In this document: piece after piece, positions 20,661-31,435 of the stretch
Position numbering within the stretch: position 1 is the stretch's first letter
Layout of the letters: every line of letters starts with the position of its first letter
Assembly: GCA_013433145.1 (NCBI GenBank)
Contig: CM024190.1
Coordinates: 4,402,001-4,466,000 of the forward strand
Source: Ascaris suum
Lineage: Eukaryota > Nematoda > Chromadorea > Rhabditida > Ascarididae
Direction of reading: 5' to 3'
DNA: 64,000 nt
The notes under the pieces: model-generated
Databases searched by the model: none
The model's input: only the letters and a program-made list of their open reading frames with translations
Told to the model about the DNA's origin: nothing
Program-made: the position numbers and the translations under genes

Positions 20661-20741
20661 CCCTTTTCTTCTAACGAATAATTCAGTCAAAAGCTCTTGA
20701 GGCATCGAGTAAGCAAGCAATGAGCCACGTGCTAACTCCAT
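20661..20741 (-). CDS. Possible first exon, unidentified
   Basis: An ATG at 20741 opens 27 codons of ordinary protein-like sequence (MELARGSLLAYSMPQELL, then a basic VRRKG) running into the donor GTATGT at 20660. No downstream exon could be chained to it and no domain is recognisable. It is listed because start and donor are both good; it may be chance. Confidence 0.15.
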
Positions 20742-21073
20742 TCTTTATTAACTGACTAATTATTTAAGCATGTTATGGAAGTATTTCAATACGAGTAAAA
20801 AAATGTTCTTAGGAACTATCCAGCATTACTGTGTTTTCATCCAATCGCATAAGTCATTTGTAGACTGAGAGAAAGCAACTTAAGCGAATGCACTGAGGTG
20901 CTTGAGAAGAAAGCCTTTCACTGAACTTAATCGTTGACCTGGATATGTGCTAACAATAGGGGAGGCTCACTTTAACAGACACAAGTGCAACACAGCAATG
21001 GTGGCATTCGTTGTAGCGCCGTTGATTGATCATGGACTGAGAGCTTAAACTTTGACCACTTTCCTTAAAATAG

Positions 21074-21188
21074 CAGATATGCAAACAGATAGTACAGCAT
21101 ACGCAACTATACCGGCAAAAAGTGCAGTCTGCGAGAGCCTTTTAAACGAACTGCTGAGACCATGCGGTGAAATCGGTGAACGAACTCG
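21074..21188 (+). CDS. Possible internal exon, unidentified
   Basis: A 115-base stretch lies between an acceptor-like AAAATAG (ends 21073) and a GTTAAA donor. Its single open frame reads as ordinary protein (SAVCESLLNELL, then CGEIGERTR). I found no neighbour exon or family, so this is weak evidence for an unrecognised plus-strand gene. Confidence 0.15.
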
Positions 21189-22289
21189 GTTAAATTGTTT
21201 CCCTCCAATCATCACACCTTTTAAGCCTTTTATTAGTCATTCAAATATTCGTCGAACTGTCTGTATCGATTAACAATTTTTTGTGTTGATTTTTTTTTTG
21301 AAAACGTCATAGCGTTCTCAAGAATGAAATCACTGTCTTCAGAATGCGTCCAAGAAAATGACCAATCACATTATGAGATCAAGGCTAACTTTGCATGATT
21401 TGCTCCTATTAGATGGAAAAATTGGTCACAGGTAGTCACAATTTCTAAGAAAAGAACGGCGATAACAGGAATGATGTTGTAGAGGTTCAAAGGATACGAG
21501 AATCGCTTCGTGGGTTTCTGAATGAATGCAGTCTATCGAGAAAGCTCTGTAGCTCAGTTCAACATGTCCATGCTCTAGATTTGAACCACAGCCTTGGAAG
21601 CAACTGTCTATGCTATCAATTTATTAAATGCAGTATGCAAATTTGAAATATGAGCACCGAGCTCACCTGGTGTGTTCTAAACAGGTGGAATGAACCGCCG
21701 CATTGTTGATTATTAAACTTTAGAGAAAAGTTTTAAATTTCAAACACATGCGAGTATCTTTGCTTTGCTTCTTTTGTCAATTGATGACTTGATTAAGCCG
21801 ACGTAAAGTATGAATCTCCGAAAGGAAGTCGATGAAGGGCTATTTTAGCCTGAGAGAATGTTACTGCTCGAACTGCTGCACTCTACTAATTACAGAGTGC
21901 TCGTCATTTCAGATGGAAAAACCAGTAGGCCATCAATAAATAAGAAGTAATGACTCTTCTTTCGAAAAGCTGAATTCAGCTGATAAATAGCGTAGCAAGT
22001 TGGATGCCAACTAATTCCTTTGCTCACCTGTTGACTACTGCTACTTTTGAAAGGATTTCATCTCTGAAAAACACTCTTGAGTTGAAAAATTTCGTGAATA
22101 CCCTAAATACTGCATCAGAAATTAAAATGTGCAATAAAATCACCAATCCTCATGTGATTCTTCGGAAGCCGGCTAGTTGACGGGAATGAGAGCAGTAACG
22201 AAGGCTAGGTACAGGTTATTAAGGCTTTCGTAGAGGTTGTGATGAGCAATTTTTAAAATTCCTGAAGTGAAATCGATATTATATATACA

Positions 22290-22516
22290 TTTATTTATTT
22301 ATTTATTTATTTATTTGTTTATTTATTTATATTTATTTATTTATTTTTGTTTACTTATTTACTTGTATTTACTTATTTTTATTTATTTATTTATTTATAT
22401 TTTTTATTTATTTATATTTATTTATTTATTTATATTTATTTATTTCTATTTATTTATTTATTTTTATTTATTTATTTATTTTTATTTATTTATTTATATT
22501 TATATTTATATTTATA
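22290..22516. repeat. TTTA/TTTTA tetra-pentanucleotide repeat tract
   Basis: About 225 bp of ATTT units with interspersed TATTTT and TATA variants. The 86-97 codon frames across it (repeats of Tyr-Leu-Phe-Ile) are artefacts of the repeat. Confidence 0.95.
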
Positions 22517-24274
22517 CAATGTACGCCACTATATTTGTGAGAATTACTGCGAACAATTGAACGATCATAGCCAAACACGCCAATGCATCCACCAAACCCC
22601 TCTTTAAAGTGCTACGCTGTTCTACTGCTCTCCCTACCTTCGAGAGCCGTATTTTGAAAGTAAGTGCAACGTGAATACTGTTGTATCAGCTTTCAATCAT
22701 AAGCTGCTTCCAATGCTTGCAGAAGTTCGGCTACGTGGGTGGCCGATCACACTACCCGCTGAAGGTTGTTTCTGCACTCTCCCTGAAAAGTGGTGCAATA
22801 CAACTCAGGTTTACTGCTAATCTTCTATTCGTCGTTTTATTTCGTAGTTAGCAACACTTTGTTGTCGTTTAATAGTTTAGTAGGTACGCATGTAATCCAT
22901 ACGATACTCACTGCTATAGTTTCACTGCAGAGAAGAAGAGCCGAATGCTCGCTTATTTTCCAGCTTGATCGTTGATTTTATAGATGACAGGTGTTCCTCC
23001 ACTCATTGTTGGAAACGTTGTGAATGGAAACTTCTGCTTTTAAGTTTTTTTTTTACACAATCGCCTTAATAATACATAATATTGAGCGAACCACGAATAA
23101 AAATTGTGCACTCAAATCTGCTTCGGAAAGATACGACATACTGAGCAGTGAGCAATAAATCCACTCAGAAAAGCAAAAAAAAAGAAAAAAAAACGCACAC
23201 AAATGTTTTTTTAAACACAAAACTAATTAAAATGTTGTTTTTTCACATAAATCTGCGCGATCTGGTCCAAATGGTGACGCCATTTTTTTCAGTCTTAAAC
23301 TTATGGGAATTCTGAAAAGCACTGTTGCACCGAGTTTTCAAATGCAGAAATTTGGAAAATTTTCACCTACTTTCTCGAAAATGTTTCACATCAACGCATC
23401 TCAAGCAATTGCATTATCGAATTAAGCTCGCATTCTGCACAGATAAATATCCTAATATAAATTCTAATTTGAAAGCGAGTAGAAAATCACTTCAGAGAGA
23501 GTAGACGATGCAATTTTATTACGTCATTGTCTCTGAGGAGAAGAAAAGATATTTTTAATGGGTTCACTTGACGGTAACGTCTTCCACTTTACAGTATAAT
23601 AAAAAAAAAGGAAAATCACGACTGAGTGGAAGGGATATCGCATTTGAGTGCAAGTATATTAATATGAATACATCGGAAGTCATGTGATATGCAGCACAAG
23701 CAATGCACAATTCGCGATGCCCTCCTGAAGAAGGCAAATAGAGAATCCGAGGCCGGAAATGTGCTGATAAAATAGCGCCCCTTATAAAGAGTGTGGTTTG
23801 GGCGAAAGTTTTTTGATCAGTATGGAGAGTGTTTCGCTTAAGTTTTTGAACGCTTAATTTTTTTTCATCATTTTAGCTTGACTTGAGCTTAAGCATAACG
23901 AAATAGCTGCAACAGAGACACTGCAAAAATGTTCGCATGTGTTTAAAATGGTTTTTTCCCCCTGAATACACCATCAACGAAAATTTCTTGGATTGAACGC
24001 CGTTTTCCTTCAGGCAGCGAAATCTTAGGAAACCATACGAACACGGCAACGAATGTCGCTTTTGCCAGCTCCAACAATTAATCAATGCCTTTATTCATTG
24101 TTAAATGGGTCTTTCCGAACGACAGTTTTGGTCAGCCAAACTTTTTCGACACTAAAAGCAAAGCGCAGTGAATTCTCCGTTAAACAAGGTTAGCGGCAAC
24201 GGAGCGTCAGAAAAGGCCCACTTGATGGCTCCGTACAACCATCTTATTGTAGGTTCAGCTGAACGTTCGTAAAG
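22517..24274. other. Intergenic sequence downstream of the Ig gene
   Basis: This stretch has A/T homopolymer runs (for example 23176-23192) and no recognised exon. A minus-strand frame at 24085-23873 is open for 70 codons but starts without ATG and has no motif. It probably holds the 3' untranslated region of the Ig gene and spacer. Confidence 0.5.
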
Positions 24275-27200
24275 TCAAAAAACACAGTGAGCAAATAAAG
24301 CACTTAAAATAAAGTAAGTAAGGTAACTGGTGAACGCACTGTTGCGTTTGGATGCTTTAGAAGGTATGTCAACAACATGCAGTTTAAGCGGTGTATTGCG
24401 TGTCTCACCCTCGTTGCGCACGATTACACTCACGTAGTTATCTTCTTCTTCAACCCGTCCAATGACCAGATGGGTCCGGTAGCAATATGGTACCGGTAAC
24501 GCAGGTCCCTGCGGACGATCTGTGTCCCGTGACTGCAAAGCAAACTTTTGCAGTTTCGTAGTGAACGAATCAGAATCATTGTGCAACCAAGAACTGCTGC
24601 TATGAATGATGCATAATTCAGCACTCCGTCATATGATCTCTCTATGGTTATGTTCTAACACCAATATGTTGAATCGACCTGATCGACTTCTTTTGATCAT
24701 CGGTTTTTAATCATGTCTGCCGATCGTCAAAATTAATACTTTCCGGTCGAATTTTTGATTGCCATTCACACACTATCCATCGGTTAAACAAGCCAATGGA
24801 CGGAAAATGAAAGTTTACAAGCTACTGATGAAATATGGAATTCAGAAACGACCAACAGTTACGACATTAAAACAACTGTATGGCTCTAGTTTATCACAAA
24901 GGACATGTTTGAGCGAGTCTAGATGCATAAGCGATGATGTAATATGGAAAAAGTTTCATGCCCTACTCTCTTTGGTTTATCTTTTTTACTTTCTATTTAC
25001 GAATCACCAATCTACTTTAAATAATTTTCCTTTGAGTGGAGAGGCTCAATGTTGCAATTTATTTGAAGGATGTATGGTAACTGCAATGTAATAATGTAAC
25101 TTAGAGTATCTAACCTTCAACTGCATCAGCTGCAGAGCGCTAAGACGATGGGTACTGTGTCCAGGTTGCAGAACGGCTCCTCGTGTCAACCAAACGACTT
25201 CAGGTTTCGGATTCGCGCAGATCTTAAAACTTTGCAGCATCTTCAATAGTTTTTTTATTCGGTTTACTGGTAATATGATGGGGTTTCTTTAACAGCTGTA
25301 ATTTTCAAGTTGCCTAGCTTCGAAAATGATGACCAATATCAAGCAAGAACCATTTTATTACTAGAATGAGAAGGAATGTTTCAACAAACCTCAACCTCAA
25401 TGTGTCCCGGACGTCCATACCTCAGCGAGCTATGTACGACTTCAAAACGTTCAATTCCCACCACGTTTATTGCAGCTTCGGAACTGAAAACTGTGCTACG
25501 AAATACATGTCATCCTTAAGGTGATGGCAATCATAAACCCTTGTAGAAGTCAAATATTTATGAAAATGTTCTCACCTTTATATGAAATACTCGTCTTATC
25601 AAACCTGTCTGAGCCGTTATCTCCATATTCGAGGAATGCGAAACAGATATTAGTTTTTAGCAGACAGCAGCTTGAGTGGCGCCTAATGCTTCCTTTCCCT
25701 CTTCCCCCCACTTCCTATCATATTCTTCTACATTTTATTCTTTTGGAAAGAACGCATTTCAACTTTATTTGACGGCTTTCACAGGATGCCAGAACAACGC
25801 TTCCCATACTAGCAAAAATAAACGATAGTTTGACACATTTATGGAAAGCAATTAATGATCACATTAGAAGATAAGTATGCCTCTACTCAAAACTTGTTAG
25901 TTTCCTTTCTAGCAAGCATTCTTTACGGACAATATTCGCCAGACAGAAAAGAAGATCGACTTCAAGAGTAAATTTTGCATTTTTAGCTGAAGTGCTGTTT
26001 GAAAACCTTAACAGGCACATATAGGTGATAAGATACCTGATGACTAGATCGTTGTTGTTTTCTTTCTCGAATGCTTGACATCTGTATCTGCCGCTGAGAG
26101 TTAACGTGTCTGTTTTCAGCAGGCAGTTCGAAGTGACCCTATGCTCGCCCACTTTGTTGACACGACAGCTGACCGCACTGTTGAGCGACGAGCAAGTTAT
26201 CGGTTGCCACGCGGAGCCGAACTCCGCTCTATACAGCCAACTGATTTGCAGCGGCTCCGGAATCGATGTCATCGAGCAAGTCAGATTCACTTGGCCTTCA
26301 TTCAGCTATAACTTATGCTTCCATCAAATAAGTCTTGGTGGCACTTTTTCTATACACGTTTAATGTCATGTTGCCAATTGTTTAAAAAAGCAGCAGCGTT
26401 ACTTTATCACTTTTCTGCGGCCACATACACCGTTGAATGAAACAATGAATTTCCTGCCGACTTTTCATAAATAAATCTGGCTGCATGATTAGAGAGATAA
26501 GAATTGTCTACTTTTGTTCCGATATATGGTACGAAGCTGTTTACTTCGTAAGAACATAACTTTAGTGAAAATGTGTGAGCAGATGATGTGCATGCTAAAT
26601 TCACCGGAATCAGATCATGTCTGTTTTATTCAAATAAATACAAAGGCGTGAGATAGTAGCATCATTGCCTACTGCCACAAAATTTTAAAATGGCCACTTA
26701 CTTTTTAGAAAGCCTAAAAAGGTAAGGTCATCTATGCCGACACTTATTTAGCATATTATTTTGGGCTAAGCAAAAGAAATTCTCGGTCAACCAAGCATGA
26801 TGTCAATTGCAGTTGTTAGTTCATTTTGAACAAATCGCATAGCGAAACTTTCACAGGATGCGAACGATTAGTTTCTCTTGTTTATCTAGGAGGCGCCGTT
26901 CTTATATTGTACAAATGACGCTTCGAATAGCGTCATAATCGTTGAGAGGCATTGCCTACGAGTGTTTTGCATCGACGATGTGAATATCACCAATACGGCA
27001 ATATCGAGAGTAATAGATTTCTCGTCCGATGAGGACTGCTTATTGAAGGTGATTTATCATTTTTGCACTCCTCCTCAAGAACCCATCTTCCGATGAGAAA
27101 TCAAAACTTCTTTATTATTTTCTCGCACATTTGAAAATTTGCAGCACGGATTATGAATACTCCATGCCTATGCGTATTTATACGAGCGCCTGTCCGTTTT

Positions 27201-28760
27201 TATCCGATCGTTTCAACCACAGAAGCGTTCAAGCTAAAATGACAAATTTGAATAGGTATAATCTATGCGCGAGTCGATCACCCCTACCATCTTCATACTA
27301 GATTGTCAACTCTGAAAGGAGTTACGAGCACTTAAATATGACCAAAGTTTCCGTAATAACAAATGTTTGCAAGTAATTTGTGTGAATGGTAGTTTATTAA
27401 AAAATATGAATGCCCAAGGTTTTAGTATTTATGGTAAATTGCACAAACTACTGATTTATGGAATGTGATTGTGAGCAAAGCGCGTATTGGATCAACCTTT
27501 CCTTCATTCGTTTCATCATAGAAACGACAGAAGCAGTATAAGACCGAGATTATTGACTGTTGAAAGCTTTGAGCGTTTCAGAAGAAAAATGTTTCTACAT
27601 ATGTGCAATGATTGGATAGTTTCGAACGATTCAACAAATTTATCCTTTCTACACGCTCTCAGCAAATTGCACAGAGCGGAGGCCATTGAAAAGAAAAGAG
27701 AAAGATGAACAATAACGTGATAGTTTTTAACACATCAATACATCGTTAGGAAGCATTATTCCGGAAGCAAAAAAAAACGCAAAAAAGCAGAAAATAAGAG
27801 AAAAAAAAATGGATATTTCTCTCTAAAGAAGTGGATTCTCAATGATATTGTACCTCTCCAGGGAGTTGTTTGCTTCCGATTAATTCTTTCAAGCCAACGT
27901 TATTGGTGGGTGTTGACGTCATTCTGTTCGAGTGATGCAAAATTTCCTCGAGTGGTAATAGCACAAGGTTTGTTAAATACTTGAAGATCGATTCGTTACA
28001 AGTTGTTGCAAGAAATAATGGTGTTCAACAAGGACGGACTCATTACAACACAAAACTGAACATTAGCTGTCAACTGAGAGCAACAAGAATAAAATTTACA
28101 CTGTAAAGAATCGACGCGACGTAATATAAAAGCGAAAAATTGATATTCTTTAATAAACTTTGGGCAGTGACAATGAATGCTAAAAATTTTCAAAACGTTT
28201 AACAATGACAGTAAAATTTCGTGCCTGAATTTTCGTATTTAGTTAGTAATGAATGCAATTCACGACCCATTGCAATAGCGTACGCAACACACTAATGGCT
28301 AGAAGCATGGAAGTACCAGCATGTGTGTTGTTTGTGAATCCTTTCCCCTGTTCCTAACCGAAAAAAAAAAGAGAAAATTGAGGAAGTCTTCAAAGCAATT
28401 TTTTGTCATGCCGACGACGGCATAATTCTGCGAGACACTTCTCCACTCCTGCACATTAGTGAGAATCAATGCTTCAGGGAGACTTTAAATAAGCATTTAG
28501 TGCTTTGCAGATGCTTGCAGTCAACAATTAAGCCTGGTAAGCAATTATAAGCATAGCGTGTAAACTGCTGGTTTGCTCACCTGGTAGGTACCTGTACAAT
28601 CGTTTGAATTGTCGTCAACTAGCCATGCACCGCACATCGGGATTTTATCTTTGTAGCACGCCGTACGACAGCTCTCGTCATCGGCCACCGCAGTGCACGC
28701 AATCGCCAATAGCAATGTGCACCACGATGTCCACATACCCATTATTCCATCACAGCACAT
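24275..28760 (-). CDS. Secreted/GPI-type immunoglobulin-superfamily protein with Kazal-like N-terminus
   Basis: Six minus-strand exons: 28760-28592, 26594-26431, 26305-26037, 25483-25390, 25222-25115 and 24532-24275. All phases join, giving 353 aa. Residues 1-26 form a signal peptide (TLLLAIACTAVA). Residues 30-70 are Cys-rich, with CYKDKIPMCG followed by NDC, resembling the start of a Kazal domain. Ig domain 1 (about 112-215) has VNLTCSM, ISWLY and GRYRCQA. Ig domain 2 (about 220-320) has ICANPKPEVVWL and ends LVIGRVEEEDNYVSVIV, where the usual Cys of the YxC motif is missing. The last 20 residues are hydrophobic after KASKRNSA, fitting a GPI signal or a single membrane anchor. Exons 3-6 are firm. 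Exons 1-2 are less so: GTGAGC at 28580 is an alternative donor for exon 1. Kazal plus Ig recalls IGFBP7/KAZALD1-type proteins, but orthology is not shown. Confidence 0.72.
26890..27048 (+). CDS. Exon-like open segment A, unidentified
   Basis: A 53-codon segment is open in only one plus-strand frame, between the acceptor TATCTAG and the donor AAG|GTGATT. It has four Cys (LYCTND, ERHCLRVFCIDD, DEDCLLK). It lies within intron 1 of the minus-strand Ig gene. It ends in phase 0, which does not join directly to segment B. The minus strand is also partly open here, so strand is uncertain. Confidence 0.2.
27145..27708 (+). CDS. Exon-like segments B and C, possible nested gene 3' end
   Basis: Segment B (27145-27255) follows a strong AAAATTTGCAG acceptor and ends AATAG|GTATAA. 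Segment C (27582-27708) follows GCGTTTCAG and reads to a TGA. B and C are phase-compatible and together encode about 80 residues (YEYSMPMRIYTSACPF... NLSFLHALSKLHRAEAIEKK). The composition is protein-like but the family is unknown. Both sit on the plus strand inside the 2-kb first intron of the minus-strand Ig gene. Confidence 0.28.
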
Positions 28761-28784
28761 TACGCTTCGTATGCCAACATCCAC

Positions 28785-31435
28785 AAATACAACTTCCGTC
28801 GTTATACCGAAATGAACATCAAACAGCTGGCTTTTTCGAAATAACCAAAATCAACGGCATAAATGGACCGCTCCCCAGCAACAAACACAATTCGATTAAT
28901 TATGAGGAAAGCGAATAGATCATCGCTATAATATTGCGAGTAACAAACGAAAGCAAGTGTCTGCTGTATTGTTTATATTACTCATTTTAATTTAAGTAGA
29001 GTGAGTGACTCTAGTGTTTTAAGTGAATTTAAGCAGTAAAGCTGCACCATCTGTGATAACGTCATAACGAAGGGGAAAATTAGCTAAGATGATCGAAGAA
29101 AATGTTTAGTTGCATGGTCTTTCGTATATCATTTGAAAAGCCACTTTTGAGATGCTTTCTTCGCAGCCACCCACTAAGAGCGCATTTTAATGTTCAGAGG
29201 GGAATTTTGCAGCTACACAAGTTCGCCATCTCAACTTGACCGTCTCCTCGAGCAACAATCCGCCAATGGCACAAATAATAAAAATTCACTCAGAAAATCC
29301 TCACTTATCCGATTACTTTAACAAAATAGAAATATAAATGCCAAAAAGAGTGACTTCTTAGTTGTATATATAAGTAAAGAAATGCATTTCGGGGATTTTA
29401 TTAACGTCTCTTTGAAAGCGGTCGCTGAAGAAAATACAAAAATGTGGAATTGTCTGTCTGCAATTCGCCAAGCACACAAAAATTTTGCAGTTAAACAAGT
29501 GCTTAAAAACGACACAAAAACTTTGACAGATGAGGTATTGGCCTATATAATACAGAACATGCAACTTAAAGAAACGAGATTGCAAAAAGACGATATATGA
29601 ACCACACATGGACACCTCCCCCTCCACTCCCCCCCTCTCCCCCAAATCTCGTAGCCCTAGCTAGCAAGCCTGGTTGCAAAATTTGGGGATTTTTTAGAAA
29701 TTAGCCGCAATCGGACGGCGAATAAACCGAACAAAGCATAGAGGTTTGAAAAAGAGCTGAGAATGGTTGGAAAGTTCAGGAATTTCGAAAAAAAAAAAAC
29801 AATCCCAACAGCGAAATATTTCGGCACCGCTTCCAGTCAAACTAGCGGATTACTTAAAATCAAGACTCGCGATCCCCCGAAATATGGCCAATCATAGTAA
29901 TCTGAGCGCATAGATCTCAATTTCCCTGGATAAAATGCAATCTCTGTTGGCTTGCTGATCTCCGAACCACAAGCCTTGATCAAAAATCGTCAGCGGCAAA
30001 CTTCTAGCGAAAAATAGTGGGACAAAAGTAATCGAAAATGGGGTGAGAGAAGGCACATATATGCCAAATATATATGTATACATGCATATATAGTATTATA
30101 TCATACTATATTATATTACATTATATATCAATTCTCTACATTACATGAGGGAAGAAAAGTTGGCGCAAAAGCACTCAATTAAGGATAAGAGAGAAAGGAG
30201 AAGGAAAAAATCATTGCAAAACAGTCGCTCATCTAAAACAACACTTCACAGCTTTATACATCAGCAGTGGCTGACAATTACAAATTGAAAACGTCACAAG
30301 GATAAGCCACTTTCCCGTAACTGTGAAAGTGAAAACAAGAGCTATTGTGTGCAAGACGGGCAAAAATCTCATGCATGGCAAGCGAGGCGCGTGCATACAG
30401 CTAGCTTGTCTTATCACTACGAACCAGTCGGCCACACCCTGGTGGACAGGTGTAATGGGCTCGCTGATAACATTCCATAGTGCTCTCACAACTCCCTCAT
30501 AAAGAAACCCCAACAAGTCAGCCGAGCGAAATTTCAGAAATAAATATGCAAACGAATCTGCATAGCAACATCACATGACTGAGAGAATTTAGAAGATCGC
30601 AGGTGCGGAAATGAAAGACTCCGATAAAAGATACAGCGGGCCGCTAGTATCACCAACGAAGTTCTCTTTTCCTTCTTTTGTTTGCCCGCATCTTCTTTCC
30701 CAGTAGACCAGGTAAAAGTTCTTAGCCGATCGACCAAACCTGCATCAATTGCTGATAAAAATGATGAGAATCCAACACGTGAATGCCATTCCGTTTGAAA
30801 GGCACAATTCTATGTGACTGCGATGTACAGCCTACCAAAACCTTAATGAATGTATGCAGAAGTGTTGGTCAATTTGTAAATCTGCACTTGCGAAATGCAC
30901 CATGATGACGTCACTTCTACACATAAGCATGTGTGTGTGCGTCTGCATCTACACACTAGTTTCGACCGGAAAACCTCAAAAATAAAGTTAATAGATTTAG
31001 AAGACACAGTTTACGCTATAGGATGATATTCAAGACAAGACTAGAACTGGCTAACGAAATTCTGTAAGAACTGCAAGCATTTAGAAGTGCCTCAAACCTC
31101 AAAAGCTTGCAACGACGCAGATGTTTCGCGTCTGCCGTCGCAGGCATGCAATGTGTAGAACCGCTTCCTTGTGCCATAGCCGCCTTCCTCTCGCCTCGAC
31201 TATACTTTGATTATGAAAGACTGCGGAAGCCATAAGACCCTAGACTTATAAATGGAGAAATGTGACAAATCTTACACGTATGACCTCTACCGACAATAAT
31301 GTGCACTATTATGAGGACAGTGAAGATGGTAGAGTGACTGCCTCAATAACTTTCTGGATCAACTCTGTCGTGATGCACTTCAACAGAAGATCAAATTCGT
31401 GGGCAAATTTGTCGTGTTGGCAATTAATGTACCAC
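28785..31435. other. Spacer between TM2D3-like gene and Ig gene
   Basis: I recognise no exon here. The region holds the promoter side of the Ig gene and the 3' untranslated end of the TM2D3-like gene. A near-palindromic AT-rich segment lies at 30089-30110 (TATAGTAT, 6-base loop, ATACTATA). Frames of 60-95 codons at 29318-29645 shadow each other on opposite strands. Confidence 0.5.

Noticed and set aside
21545..21590. TGTAGCTCAGTT followed by GATTTGAACCAC, resembling tRNA A and B boxes
   Set aside because: The spacing is about 17 bases too short for a tRNA and no cloverleaf pairing is visible.
22267..22607. Tyr-Leu-Phe-Ile-rich frames resembling membrane segments
   Set aside because: They are produced by the TTTA repeat; the hydrophobicity is an artefact.
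26106..26363. 85-codon plus-strand frame opposite the first Ig domain
   Set aside because: The minus strand reads a clear Ig domain with splice sites; the plus frame is its shadow.
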